From JAGPHI01 sp036641735 (lineage in GTDB: Bacteria; Bacillota; Clostridia; Oscillospirales; Ruminococcaceae), in contig JAVWEG010000006.1 of NCBI GenBank assembly GCA_036641735.1, positions 1-51,648 of the forward strand: DNA of 51,648 nt, given 5' to 3'. Both the position numbers and the translations under genes were made by a program. The notes under the pieces were generated by a model. That model did not search any database, was not told the DNA's origin, and worked only from the letters and a program-made list of their open reading frames with translations. This document shows, in pieces, positions 40,485-50,030 of this stretch. Position 1 is the first letter of the stretch; every line of letters begins with the position of its first letter.

Positions 40485-40781
40485 ATGCCCTTTACACCCA
40501 AGCTAACCTACAAGGGTCACCCACTGGTACGCTGTAAAAACGATATTTATTATGGCAGCCTGCAAGACCAATTTGTAATTTTTATGCAAATATTAAGCAC
40601 TACAAAAGACGGTGATATGGAAGTAGCCGACCGTATTCATATTACTCTCTTATCTACAGACCAAACTAAAAGTCCCATAGAGCGTATGATTCGTCAAAGC
40701 GATAAGCACGGCTTATATTCAGCGCTCGATTTTGCCTGTATTTGGCTAGAACACGCTCTTAAAGAAAAAAATGATATTTAA
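40485..40781 (+). CDS. small conserved-looking protein, unknown function
   Basis: I do not recognise this 98-residue protein. It is soluble, with a beta-rich first half (KLTYKGHPLVRCKNDIYYG) and a C-terminal helix containing SALDFACIWLEHALKEK. The ATG at 40485 has AGGAGGAA upstream and lies 20 bases after the ireB-family gene, so it is in the same transcript. It is not RuvX or the DUF1292 protein usually found beside ireB. Confidence 0.72.
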   Translation: MPFTPKLTYKGHPLVRCKNDIYYGSLQDQFVIFMQILSTTKDGDMEVADRIHITLLSTDQTKSPIERMIRQSDKHGLYSALDFACIWLEHALKEKNDI

Positions 40782-40809
40782 AAGCAAGCACTATAACCCA
40801 TCAGCTTAA

Positions 40810-40998
40810 TATCTATATATTAAAAGCTCAAATAAGCCCATTACCGATGATATGCTAAGTAAATCTGACAATTTGTCGGTAAGCAGCGGCACTTTTTTTG
40901 TGTCCAGTAATATGAAGCTTTTGCCCGAAACAATACTAGAGCGAGCGGACGAAAAAATGTATATCGTAAAATGCAATAAACATAATACGAGACAATAA
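40810..40998 (+). pseudogene. remnant of a diguanylate cyclase (GGDEF) gene, C-terminal end only
   Basis: One open frame of 62 codons ends in LSVSSGTFFVSSNMKLLPE, then TILERADEKMYIVKCNKHN and a stop. This matches the last 40 or so residues of GGDEF domains (pattern SIG...ELLKRADEAMYRAKRNGRN). Upstream of about 40850 the sequence no longer matches, and the GGDEF signature itself is missing, so only the tail of the domain is left. An ATG at 40852 opens a 48-codon frame but has no ribosome site. It was probably left by a deletion between the preceding gene and pheT. Confidence 0.6.
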
Positions 40999-41007
40999 TT
41001 TCAAATA

Positions 41008-41057
41008 AAAACGGCTGTGAGCAAAATGAAAAATCATTTTGCTCACAGCCGCTTTTT
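41008..41057. terminator. bidirectional terminator before pheT
   Basis: Seventeen-base perfect arms (41012-41028 and 41035-41051) with A and T tracts on the two sides terminate pheST from the right and whatever transcription comes from the left. Confidence 0.88.
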
Positions 41058-43435
41058 TAGCTTCTTATTACTACATTTATTTCTTCAAGTGTCTTTAGTA
41101 TTTTCTTTATTGTATTTTCCGCTTCATCATCTGTAAGCGTGCGGTCAGGCGCGCGAAGCACAAGATTATATGCAAGGCTCTTTTTGCCTTCGCCAATATT
41201 GTTTCCTCTGTAAATATCAAACAGCTTTAGGCTTTCCAGTGTTTTGCCTGCCGCTTTTTTTATACGCATTGCTATATCTTGCGCTTGTGTGTCATCACTT
41301 GCAACTAGCGCCAAATCTCGTGTAATTGCAGGGTGCTTAGGCAATGCCGCAAACAGATGCGTGCCGCTTCTATGTGCAAAAAGCTTATCAATACTGATAT
41401 CCGCCGCCACTACACGCGGCTTCACACCATAATTTTGCAATACTTTAGGATGCACTTCGCCTATAGTGCCAAGCACTTCCCCGTCTAGCATAATACGTGC
41501 AGCACGTCCCGGATGATACATTGTGCCGCTAATATCACGCTCTATCGTATAATCTGTTATTCCTGCTGTAGCAAGCAATCTTTCAGCTATACCTTTAACG
41601 CCAAGATAATCATAATTATTGCCATATGCGGCAATAATAAATTTTTGATTTTCCGTCGGCAGCTTATCAGCATCTGCATTTGGCACATATTCAGTTGCGT
41701 GTTCAAATAATGCGCAAGCTTCGGCGCGCGCGTTATAATTACGTGCAATAACACCCATCATACTTGGCAGTGCCGTAGTACGCATTATCGAAGTATCTTC
41801 ACCAAGCGGATTTGATATCACCATTGCATTTCGCAGCACGTCATCATCGGGAAGATTTACAGCATCAAATGATTTGCGTGAGTAGAATGAAAACGTCTCA
41901 ATTTCATATAAACCATATCCCACTAACGCATCAATAAGGTGGTTATCAAAAGCTTGTCGCTCACTTAATCTTGCCGAAGCAACACCGCTCATTACAGTAG
42001 ACGGCAGCTTATTGTATCCCACATAACGTGCTATTTCTTCCGCAATATCGCAATCTCGCTCTACATCATAGCGCTCGGGCGGTACTATCACATTGTCACC
42101 GTCCATATTAAAGCTAAGCGGCAATAATATTTTTATCATTTCATCTTTATTAAGCTGTGTTCCAAGCAGCTTATTTATCATATTAGGACGTAGCAAAACA
42201 TTGCGCGGTAAACGCGGCTTTGGATAATCGTCTACTATTCCATTTACAATGTCTCCTGCATTAAGCTCTTTCACAAGCTCCAGCGCTCTATATAATGCGC
42301 CTTCGCAATTATCGGGATTTAATCCCTTTTCAAAACGACTTGAAGCTTCTGTGCGCATACCCAGCTTCTTTGCTGTAATGCGTACACTCGGCCCGTCAAA
42401 GCAAGCACTTTCGAATACAATTGTATTAGTGGTATCATAAATACCCGAAAACTCTCCGCCCATTACTCCTGCTACTGCCATCGGTGCTTTATCATCGGCA
42501 ATCACAAGCATATCTTCTGTAAGCGTGCGCTGTATGCCATCTAAAGTCTCTATTGCTTCGCCGTTATGCGCTTTGCGCACTGTAATGCTTTTACCGCTAA
42601 CATAAGCATAATCAAACGCGTGCATTGGATGTCCGTATTCAAGCATCACATAATTTGTGATATCCACAATATTATTAATAGGGCGCACTCCGCACAAACG
42701 CAAGCGTTCACGCATCCAGCGCGGGCTTGGAGCAATGCGTACATTTGTAACTATTGCCGCAGAATAACGGCTGCAAAGCTCTTTATCTTCTACTTTTACT
42801 TTTAAAAGAGTGTTTATATCACCGTTGCCACTCGGCATTTTAGCAATATGCTCCTTGTAAGGCACTCCAAAAGTAGCTGCCGTTTCACGGGCAAGCCCAC
42901 GCACCGATAAACAATCGGGGCGGTTAGGTGTAATTTCAAATTCCACGGAGGTATCATCAAGCCCAATAGCTTTTTCTATAGGTGTGCCTACTGCACATTC
43001 TTCGTCCAGCACCATAATGCCGTCCTCTATAGCATTAGGAAAATCGTGCTTTGTAAGCCCAAGCTCGCTAAGGCTGCATAGCATACCGCAGCTCTCTATT
43101 CCGCGCAGCTTACCCTTGCGTATCTCTTTGCCGCCGGGTAATTTCGCTACGTGCAATGCCGCAGGCACTAGGTCTCCCACTTTTAAATTAGCAGCTCCCG
43201 TCACTATCTGCACAGGCGCATCTTGCCCCACCTCTACCATACATATTACCATATGGTCTGAATCAGGGTGCGGCACTATTGACAAAATCTTGCCAACAAA
43301 TACGTTTTTTATCTCATCTGCTTCGCAGGAATAAGTCTCCACCTTGCTGCCGCTCATCGTCATACGCTGTGCATACTCGTGAGGAGTGCAGGAAAAATCG
43401 GCGAAATCCCTCGCCCAATTTAATGGCATTTTCAT
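41057..43435 (-). CDS. pheT: phenylalanyl-tRNA synthetase beta subunit
   Basis: This 792-residue subunit has an N-terminal tRNA-binding (EMAP-like) domain (about 40-150), B3/B4 editing domain (about 210-380, with RPINNIVDITNYVMLEYGHPMHAFD), B5 domain, and a C-terminal anticodon-binding FDX-ACB domain (about 700-792). The length is normal. AGGAGG lies upstream of the ATG, 12 bases after pheS. Confidence 0.96.
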   Translation of the reverse strand: MKMPLNWARDFADFSCTPHEYAQRMTMSGSKVETYSCEADEIKNVFVGKILSIVPHPDSDHMVICMVEVGQDAPVQIVTGAANLKVGDLVPAALHVAKLPGGKEIRKGKLRGIESCGMLCSLSELGLTKHDFPNAIEDGIMVLDEECAVGTPIEKAIGLDDTSVEFEITPNRPDCLSVRGLARETAATFGVPYKEHIAKMPSGNGDINTLLKVKVEDKELCSRYSAAIVTNVRIAPSPRWMRERLRLCGVRPINNIVDITNYVMLEYGHPMHAFDYAYVSGKSITVRKAHNGEAIETLDGIQRTLTEDMLVIADDKAPMAVAGVMGGEFSGIYDTTNTIVFESACFDGPSVRITAKKLGMRTEASSRFEKGLNPDNCEGALYRALELVKELNAGDIVNGIVDDYPKPRLPRNVLLRPNMINKLLGTQLNKDEMIKILLPLSFNMDGDNVIVPPERYDVERDCDIAEEIARYVGYNKLPSTVMSGVASARLSERQAFDNHLIDALVGYGLYEIETFSFYSRKSFDAVNLPDDDVLRNAMVISNPLGEDTSIMRTTALPSMMGVIARNYNARAEACALFEHATEYVPNADADKLPTENQKFIIAAYGNNYDYLGVKGIAERLLATAGITDYTIERDISGTMYHPGRAARIMLDGEVLGTIGEVHPKVLQNYGVKPRVVAADISIDKLFAHRSGTHLFAALPKHPAITRDLALVASDDTQAQDIAMRIKKAAGKTLESLKLFDIYRGNNIGEGKKSLAYNLVLRAPDRTLTDDEAENTIKKILKTLEEINVVIRS

Positions 43436-43447
43436 ATATTCGTCCTC

Positions 43448-44467
43448 CTAAAACTGCTTTAAAAAGCGTAAATCATTCTCGTAAAACAGGCGCATATCAT
43501 CTATGCCATAGCGCATCATCGCTATGCGCTCAAGACCTACGCCAAAAGCAAATCCCGAATATTTTTCAGAATCTATTCCGCAGTTTTCCAATACCTTAGG
43601 ATGTACCATACCGCAGCCGAGTATTTCTATCCAGCCCTCTCCCTTACATAGCGGGCAGCCCTTGCCGCCGCATTTAAAGCAGCTCATATCCATTTCGGCA
43701 GACGGCTCTGTATAAGGGAAATGATGTGGGCGAAAGCGCACGCGCATTTCTTCGCCGTACAGCTTTTTAATAAATATCTCAAGCGTGCCTTTAAGGTCAC
43801 TAAATGTAATATTTTCATCTACCACAAGCCCCTCTATTTGATGAAATATAGGGCTGTGCGTAGCATCTACCGCATCTGAGCGATATACGCGTCCCGGGCA
43901 AATTATGCGTATCGGCGGTTTTTGAGCCTCCATTGTACGTATCTGCATAGGGCTTGTCTGTGTGCGCAAAAGTACATTTTCGGTGAAATAAAATGTATCC
44001 TGCGTATCACGAGCAGGGTGGCTGCGCGGCATATTCAGCATTTCAAAATTATAATGGTCGTACTCCACCTCAGGGCCTGCCACAACGTTAAAGCCCATAC
44101 CGAGGAATATTTCTTCCAGCTCATTTAACACCTTTTCAAACGGGTGGCGCTCGCCTTGTAAAGGCTGTGTTCCGGGCAAAGTTACATCTATCGCTTCAGC
44201 CTCTAAACGCTTTGCCAATACAGCATCTGCAAGCTCCTTTGAGCGCCTGCGAATATCGGTATCTATTGCCTCACGCACTTCGTTTGCAAGCGCGCCAATA
44301 ATAGGGCGCTCGTCTGCACCAAGCCCTCCCATTTGTTTGAGTATTGCCGTAAGCTCGCCTTTTTTACCTAAAAAGCGCACTCGCAGCTCCTCTATTGCAG
44401 CCTCGCTGTCCGCCATTGATATCAGCTTATCTGCCATTTGCTTAATACCCTGTAATGCCTCTTTCAT
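43448..44467 (-). CDS. pheS: phenylalanyl-tRNA synthetase alpha subunit
   Basis: This catalytic subunit of about 339 residues belongs to class II. Motif 2 region includes QTSPMQIRTM and ICPGRVYRSDAVDATHSPIFHQIEG, and motif 3 is GFAFGVGLERIAMMRYGIDDMR. A CFKCGGKGCPLCKGEGW segment shows a cysteine-rich insertion. I place the start at the ATG at 44467 (AAAGGAG nine bases upstream). It is preceded by a T-box leader. Confidence 0.96.
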   Translation of the reverse strand: MKEALQGIKQMADKLISMADSEAAIEELRVRFLGKKGELTAILKQMGGLGADERPIIGALANEVREAIDTDIRRRSKELADAVLAKRLEAEAIDVTLPGTQPLQGERHPFEKVLNELEEIFLGMGFNVVAGPEVEYDHYNFEMLNMPRSHPARDTQDTFYFTENVLLRTQTSPMQIRTMEAQKPPIRIICPGRVYRSDAVDATHSPIFHQIEGLVVDENITFSDLKGTLEIFIKKLYGEEMRVRFRPHHFPYTEPSAEMDMSCFKCGGKGCPLCKGEGWIEILGCGMVHPKVLENCGIDSEKYSGFAFGVGLERIAMMRYGIDDMRLFYENDLRFLKQF

Positions 44468-44489
44468 TAAAAACACTCCTTTAAAATTT

Positions 44490-44755
44490 GGGATAAAAAA
44501 AACTTCGTCCCTTAATACAAATCAAGGGACGAAGCAATAAAATACTCCGCGGTACCACCCGAATTTTCGTATATCTACAATATATACGAACTCTCTACAG
44601 CCTTATAACATAGGCTAAACGTCGGTGCTTACATCTATTCAGCACTGCCACTCGTGAGTGAAATTCGGTGTGTAAAAATGCCAAAGCGCTTACAGCCGCG
44701 GCGCTTTATCTCTGGTGCATTTTAATTTACACACCTACTGTATCTCAGTCTTTGT
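44490..44755 (-). promoter_or_regulatory. T-box leader of pheST
   Basis: On the minus strand stem I is bounded by AGTAGGTGTGTAAA (about 44727-44740) and TTTACACACCGAA. The candidate specifier TTC (44660-44662) follows the conserved GAA on its 3' side and fits phenylalanine. The T-box GGGTGGTACCGCGG (about 44548-44561) precedes a terminator with arms around CGTCCCTT/AAGGGACG (44506-44533) and a run of T. All canonical parts are present; only the exact specifier register is inferred. Confidence 0.94.
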
Positions 44756-44768
44756 GTTTAACGGTTAT

Positions 44769-44797
44769 AGTATACAATTATTATCATTAAATGTCAA
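44769..44797 (-). promoter_or_regulatory. pheST promoter
   Basis: On the minus strand TTGACA (44792-44797), a 17-base spacer and TATACT (44769-44774) lie just upstream of the T-box leader. Confidence 0.85.
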
Positions 44798-44811
44798 ATA
44801 GCTGTACAAAA

Positions 44812-47217
44812 TTACTTTACTACGATATTTATAAGTTTACCTTCTACATAAATTTCTTTTACTATTGTTTTACCGTCTATATCTTTTGCTATCGTTTCGT
44901 TTGCTTTAGCGGCTACAATGCAGTCGTCCTTGCCTATTTCTGCAGGCACGGTAATGCGAGCGCGCAAACGTCCGTTTATCTGTACTACTATTTCAATATT
45001 TGCATCCACGCATTTTGCTTCATCATAAACAGGCCATTTAGCAGCATTTACTTCTCCTTGAAAATTAAGCATTTGCCACATTTCTTCTGTGATATGCGGT
45101 GCAAACGGATTTAGCAATATCAGCAAAGTACGCAGCTCTTTGCGCGTTACGCTTCCTTTATCTGCCATTTCATTAAGTAAGCTCATCATAGAAGCGATAG
45201 CCGTATTCATTTTAAGCAGCTCAATATCACCTGTCACCTTTTTAATAGTACGGTGCATACTGCTTTCAAGCTCTTTTGAATATTCTTCATCGCTGTTTAC
45301 GATATCAATAAGCGCCCATACGCGCTCTAAAAAGCGGCGGCAGCCTTTTATTGATGAGGTATTCCAGGGCGCAGATTTTTCAAAATCGCCTATAAACATC
45401 TCATACAAACGTAAAGTATCAGCGCCAAAATCGTTTATAACATCGTCAGGATTTACCACATTACCGCGGCTCTTGCTCATTTTTTCGCCGTTTTCTCCAA
45501 GTATCATACCGTGGCTTGTGCGTTTTTGATATGGCTCTTTAGTAGGCACTGCGCCTATATCAAATAAAAATTTGTGCCAAAAACGGCTGTAAAGCAGATG
45601 TAAAGTGGTATGCTCCATACCACCGTTATACCAGTCTACAGGTCCCCAATATTTTACAGCTTCAGGGCTTACTAGCTGCTCGTCATTATTTGGATCCATA
45701 TATCTTAAATAATACCAAGATGAGCCTGCCCATTGCGGCATAGTATCAGTCTCGCGCTTTGCATCACCGCCACAGCACGGACATTTAGTATTTACCCAAT
45801 CCGTAAGACGTGCAAGTGGGCTTTCTCCATCTCCTGTAGGTTCAAAATCAGCAATTTCCGGCAAACGCAGCGGCAGCTCATTTTCAGGTAATGGTACCCA
45901 ACCGCATTTTTCGCAATATACCATAGGTATTGGCTCGCCCCAATAGCGTTGACGGCTAAACACCCAGTCTCTAAGCTTAAAGTTTGTTTTTTGCTCGCCC
46001 AGCTTTTTATCTGTAAGCCATTTTGTAATAGCAACTTTGGCTTCATCTACTGTCATTCCGTCTAAAAATCCGCTGTTTACCATTATGCCTTTAGCGCAAT
46101 CGGTATAAGCTTCTTTTGTTATATCTCCGCCTTTTACCACCTCTACAATAGGCAAATCAAATGTCTTGGCAAAAGCATAGTCACGGTCGTCGTGAGCAGG
46201 TACTGCCATAATAGCGCCTGTGCCATAGCTCGACAATACGTAATCGGATACAAAAATAGGTGCCTCTTTGCCATTTACAGGATTTATGGCATTCACACCG
46301 TTAAGGCGCACACCTGTCTTATCTTTGGCAAGCTCCGTCCGTTCAAAATCGCTTTTTTTAGAAGCATCTTGTCTATAAGCTCGTATTTCGTTAATATTGG
46401 TAAGCTTGTCCGCCCATTTTTCCACATACTGATGCTCCGGCGATATTACCATATAAGTAGCACCAAAAAGCGTATCAGGCCGCGTAGTATATACAAGCAG
46501 CTCATCTCCCGCTGTAGTGCCAAACTTCACTTCCGCACCGTGGCTGCGCCCTATCCAGTTTTTTTGCTGTGCGCTTACACGGTCTATAAAGTCAAGCCCG
46601 TCAAGGTCATCAATAAGACGGTCGGCATACTCGGTAATTTTCAGCATCCACTGGCTTTTCACCTTATGCACTACCTGTGAGCCACAGCGCTCACATACAC
46701 CGTTTACCACTTCTTCATTGGCAAGCACTACCTTACAGCCTGTGCAATAATTAACGTTCATTTCCTTTTTATACGCAAGACCTTTTTTATATAGCTGCAA
46801 AAATATCCACTGTGTCCATTTGTAGTAATTAGGATCTGTAGTATTTATTTCGCGTGTCCAATCAAACGATAAACCGAGGCTTTTTAATTGAGACTTAAAA
46901 CGCGCCACGTTTTTTTCGGTTACTATCTCGGGGTGAATATGATTTTTCATCGCATAATTTTCAGTTGGCAATCCGAAAGCATCCCAGCCCATAGGATACA
47001 GCACATTATATCCGCAAAGTCTTTTTTTGCGCGCAACAATATCAAGCGCCGTATAGCTGCGCGGATGTCCTACGTGCAAGCCTTGCCCCGACGGATAAGG
47101 GAACTCCACAAGAGCGTAAAACTTTGGCAAAGTAAAATCCTGCTTTGCCGCAAAAGTATTATCTGCATCCCATTTTTTTTGCCATTTTGCTTCTATATTT
47201 TTAAAATCGTATCTCAT
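44812..47217 (-). CDS. leuS: leucyl-tRNA synthetase
   Basis: This class I synthetase of about 801 residues has the HIGH motif as HVGHPRSYT in PYPSGQGLHVGH (near 40-55), a CP1 editing domain with TTRPDTLFGATYM, cysteine pairs (CTGCK, CERCG and CEKCG, CPCCGG) that may bind zinc, and KMSKS in GEKMSKSRGNVV. The C-terminal leucine-specific domain ends in GKLINIVVK. The start at 47217 has GGAG upstream. Unlike valS and pheS it has no T-box of its own; it lies 24 bases after rsfS at the end of the ftsY-to-leuS operon. Confidence 0.96.
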   Translation of the reverse strand: MRYDFKNIEAKWQKKWDADNTFAAKQDFTLPKFYALVEFPYPSGQGLHVGHPRSYTALDIVARKKRLCGYNVLYPMGWDAFGLPTENYAMKNHIHPEIVTEKNVARFKSQLKSLGLSFDWTREINTTDPNYYKWTQWIFLQLYKKGLAYKKEMNVNYCTGCKVVLANEEVVNGVCERCGSQVVHKVKSQWMLKITEYADRLIDDLDGLDFIDRVSAQQKNWIGRSHGAEVKFGTTAGDELLVYTTRPDTLFGATYMVISPEHQYVEKWADKLTNINEIRAYRQDASKKSDFERTELAKDKTGVRLNGVNAINPVNGKEAPIFVSDYVLSSYGTGAIMAVPAHDDRDYAFAKTFDLPIVEVVKGGDITKEAYTDCAKGIMVNSGFLDGMTVDEAKVAITKWLTDKKLGEQKTNFKLRDWVFSRQRYWGEPIPMVYCEKCGWVPLPENELPLRLPEIADFEPTGDGESPLARLTDWVNTKCPCCGGDAKRETDTMPQWAGSSWYYLRYMDPNNDEQLVSPEAVKYWGPVDWYNGGMEHTTLHLLYSRFWHKFLFDIGAVPTKEPYQKRTSHGMILGENGEKMSKSRGNVVNPDDVINDFGADTLRLYEMFIGDFEKSAPWNTSSIKGCRRFLERVWALIDIVNSDEEYSKELESSMHRTIKKVTGDIELLKMNTAIASMMSLLNEMADKGSVTRKELRTLLILLNPFAPHITEEMWQMLNFQGEVNAAKWPVYDEAKCVDANIEIVVQINGRLRARITVPAEIGKDDCIVAAKANETIAKDIDGKTIVKEIYVEGKLINIVVK

Positions 47218-47240
47218 TATATTCACTCCGCTCGTAAATT

Positions 47241-47594
47241 TTATTCTTCTATAAATACAGGTGTCACATCTTCACCATCTGCCCATAGATGCTCTAAGTC
47301 GTAAAAATCGCGCGCTTCAGGGCTAAAAACGTGTACTATAACTTGTCCGTAATCTAAGATAAACCAGTTTTGCGTAGAAAAGCCTTCTGTGCGCAGCGGC
47401 ACAGTACCTTGCTCTTTTACGCTAAACTCCACTTCGTCCGCCAAGCTCTTTACGTGAGTAGACGATGTGCCGCTCGCTATTACAAAATAATCTGCAATTA
47501 CCGTTAAATCGTGTACCTTTAGTACCTTCACTCGTGTAGCTTTTTTATTGTCGAGTATTTTTGCTATTGCAAGGGATAGCTCTAATGATTCCAT
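47241..47594 (-). CDS. rsfS: ribosomal silencing factor RsfS
   Basis: This 117-residue protein of the Iojap/YbeB family binds L14 on the 50S subunit and blocks subunit joining in starved cells. Key stretches are LTVIADYFVIASGTSSTHVKSLADEV, WFILDYGQVIVHVFSPEARDFYDLEHLWAD. AAGGAG precedes the ATG. The nadD-yqeK-rsfS neighbourhood, here with an LCP gene inserted between yqeK and rsfS, is common in Clostridia. Confidence 0.95.
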   Translation of the reverse strand: MESLELSLAIAKILDNKKATRVKVLKVHDLTVIADYFVIASGTSSTHVKSLADEVEFSVKEQGTVPLRTEGFSTQNWFILDYGQVIVHVFSPEARDFYDLEHLWADGEDVTPVFIEE

Positions 47595-47630
47595 ATTTTC
47601 TCCTTATTATTGTGTATTTCGTACAATAGT

Positions 47631-48839
47631 TTACGCCTTAGGAACAGTGTCTGACGTTGGTGTCTCTGTGCGAGGTGCCATAAATTGCACATCAGCCTCA
47701 TACAATGCCTCTTTGTGTGGGAAATCCGCTAAGCCTATCGTAGCTATACTTTCGGCTTCGCCCCTGAAATAATCGTTTAATAATTGTGCCGCAGGCTCAT
47801 TAGCTCCTACAACTATTGCGTTGCCATTAAATTTTTCAGCAGCGGCATATACAGGAAGCTTTGCCATTAAAATATCTTCGTTTTTAATATTAAGCAGCTT
47901 TATTGCAAGCCCTATACAATCAGTAAGCGGAATATCTGTATTAAAATACTCCATAAAGCAAGGCATTAATTTCATAATATCGCCTGCTGTTGCCGTGCGG
48001 ATACGGTTAAACATACCCTTGTAAAAATTGCGCTGCATTACAAGACGGTCTAAATCCGAATTTGCATAGCCCTCACCCTTACGATTGCGTACAAAAAACT
48101 CTACTTCCGTACCGCTGAGAAGCCTTGTACCTTCTTCCAGTACACTTCCGCCATATGCTATTCTGTGCGGCACTTCCACCTCTATTCCGCCAAATCTATC
48201 TACCATTTCTTTAAGTGAATCCATATCTATGGTGAGATATGCGTCTATAGGCAAGCTCAATTGCTCGTGTATTACATTGGCGATATTAGATACCGGATTT
48301 TCTTTATCCTTGCCGTGATAATAAAGCGCATTTATCTTGCCTGTGCCGCCTGTAGGCAAATCACTGCCTACAAACATATCACGCGGAATTTGCAGCATAT
48401 TTATCTTGCTGTTTTTCACATCGAAATTGACGTACATTATCATATCCGTCATTCCCATTCCACTGCCGTAATTGCGCCCTTCCTCATAATCTATGCCAAG
48501 CACAAGTACATTTAATACATCGCCCTTAAACTCAGGCGCAGTACCTATAGCTGTATCAAGCGAGCCTTGTATTCCCTTGCCAATGCTGCTCGACACCCAC
48601 ATATACAGACCGCCTAAAGCTATCACTATTACAAGCAAAACTGCAATTATTGTAAAAAGCACTGTACGTCCTGTATTGCGTTTGCGTTTAGATGCAGTAT
48701 ATGCGCTACCTCTTTTACTTTGCTGCGCCACATTTCTATTTTCGCCCTTATATCCTTTAGCGTAGGGATTAGTGGTATGGGCATTAGTACGCGCGTTATT
48801 TGTGTTTATATTGCGCTGTCCGTTTTGTCTATTTGCCAT
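47631..48839 (-). CDS. LytR-CpsA-Psr (LCP) family protein
   Basis: This protein of about 402 residues has a basic, Asn/Gln-rich cytoplasmic N-terminus (1-55), one membrane helix (about 60-82, TVLFTIIAVLLVIVIALGGLYMWV), then the LCP catalytic domain with VLVLGIDYEEG, DMIMYVNFDVKNSKINMLQIPRDMFV, GKINALYYHG and RNRKGEGYANSDLDRLVMQRNF. LCP enzymes attach teichoic acids or other polymers to peptidoglycan outside the membrane. The ATG at 48839 lies eight bases after GGAGG, and its first bases overlap the end of yqeK by four codons. Confidence 0.92.
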   Translation of the reverse strand: MANRQNGQRNINTNNARTNAHTTNPYAKGYKGENRNVAQQSKRGSAYTASKRKRNTGRTVLFTIIAVLLVIVIALGGLYMWVSSSIGKGIQGSLDTAIGTAPEFKGDVLNVLVLGIDYEEGRNYGSGMGMTDMIMYVNFDVKNSKINMLQIPRDMFVGSDLPTGGTGKINALYYHGKDKENPVSNIANVIHEQLSLPIDAYLTIDMDSLKEMVDRFGGIEVEVPHRIAYGGSVLEEGTRLLSGTEVEFFVRNRKGEGYANSDLDRLVMQRNFYKGMFNRIRTATAGDIMKLMPCFMEYFNTDIPLTDCIGLAIKLLNIKNEDILMAKLPVYAAAEKFNGNAIVVGANEPAAQLLNDYFRGEAESIATIGLADFPHKEALYEADVQFMAPRTETPTSDTVPKA

Positions 48840-49416
48840 TGACATTACCTCCATAATATTGCTGTACTAATGATTCATATGCGCACAAGGTATCTTCATC
48901 TACAGGCTTTGATTCCTCACGAAGCCAGCGAATACTGGTATCAAGCGCTGCTATCATACCTGCATCAAGGTCTTTTAATGCCTTTTCACGCAGTGTTACA
49001 GCCTCGGGATATGTGCGGTCATCGCTCGTCATATCAGCCATATAAATTATTTTATCCAATGTTGTCATATTCGCTCTGCCTGTAGAATGATACGCAATAG
49101 CGTTCAATACAAGCTCATCATCTACATTGTACTTAGTTTTTGCCAAAATAGCCGCCGCAATACCGTGCCATACGCACTGTGGTTTTTCGGCAGCCTTATT
49201 CGCTATTATAGCATTGTCTTTAAAAATCTGCAATGTTTTATCGCGCGGCAGCTCTTTGGCAATATCGTGAAGTAAAGCCGCAAGTGCCGCCTTTTCTTCG
49301 TCTTCGCCATAAAGCTTTGCCAATTGTCTTGCCAATTTTTCCACATTTACAGTATGTGTAAATCGCTTATCGCTAAGCTCTCTTTTTGCCGCTTGCTTTG
49401 CTGCTTTCGTCGTCAT
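48829..49416 (-). CDS. yqeK: HD-domain hydrolase YqeK
   Basis: This 195-residue HD-superfamily protein belongs to the YqeK family, whose members are reported to be symmetrical diadenosine tetraphosphate hydrolases in Bacillota. The metal site is LLHDIAKELPRD near residues 47-58, with H in FTHTVNVEKLA upstream and YHSTGRANMTTLDKIIYMADMTSDDRTYP downstream. The length is typical. The ATG has AAAGGA about 11 bases upstream and follows nadD closely, as in most Bacillota. Confidence 0.93.
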   Translation of the reverse strand: MTTKAAKQAAKRELSDKRFTHTVNVEKLARQLAKLYGEDEEKAALAALLHDIAKELPRDKTLQIFKDNAIIANKAAEKPQCVWHGIAAAILAKTKYNVDDELVLNAIAYHSTGRANMTTLDKIIYMADMTSDDRTYPEAVTLREKALKDLDAGMIAALDTSIRWLREESKPVDEDTLCAYESLVQQYYGGNVNGK

Positions 49417-49421
49417 ATATA

Positions 49422-50030
49422 CTATACTTCCTTTGCGTACAGATTATTATTGTTTATAATTTTTATTATTTGTAATGGCACTAGCTCCGTGATATCGTCG
49501 CCATTAGCAATACTTTCTCTCACAAACGTAGATGATACCACTATTGGCTGCGTATGCGTAAATATTATATTGCCGCCCTCACGTACAAGGCTTTGAGACA
49601 TATCAATAGCTTTTGCTATGTCTGCGCCTGTGCGCATCTGCACCACAAGCACCAGCTTTTGTAATAGCTCTTTATAGCTGCGCCATTTTTTAAAATACAA
49701 AAGCATATCACTGCCAAGACAAAAATAAAAACGAGAATTTGGATATTTATTATTAAGCTCGTTTATCGTGTCGATAGTAAAGCTGCTGCCCTGCCGCATA
49801 AGCTCGCACTGCTCTATTTCAGGTGCAGTACCGTGAATATAAGGCAATATTGCTTCGCACATTTCAAGGCGCAATTCTTTTTTTGCACTCGCCGCTGCCT
49901 TATGCGGTGGCAATGCCGCAGGTATTATTAACGCTTTATCCGGATTTACCGCATCAATTGCACTTTGTAATAATGATATATGCCCATAATGCACAGGATC
50001 AAAAGTGCCTCCAAATAAAAGAATGTTCAT
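49422..50030 (-). CDS. nadD: nicotinate-nucleotide adenylyltransferase
   Basis: This 202-residue enzyme makes deamido-NAD from nicotinate mononucleotide and ATP. The nucleotidyltransferase motif is GGTFDPVHYGHISLL at the N-terminus, and the C-terminal ISSTFVRE-type motif appears as VVSSTFVRESIANG. Its ATG overlaps the yhbY stop (ATGA). Standard length. Confidence 0.95.
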   Translation of the reverse strand: MNILLFGGTFDPVHYGHISLLQSAIDAVNPDKALIIPAALPPHKAAASAKKELRLEMCEAILPYIHGTAPEIEQCELMRQGSSFTIDTINELNNKYPNSRFYFCLGSDMLLYFKKWRSYKELLQKLVLVVQMRTGADIAKAIDMSQSLVREGGNIIFTHTQPIVVSSTFVRESIANGDDITELVPLQIIKIINNNNLYAKEV

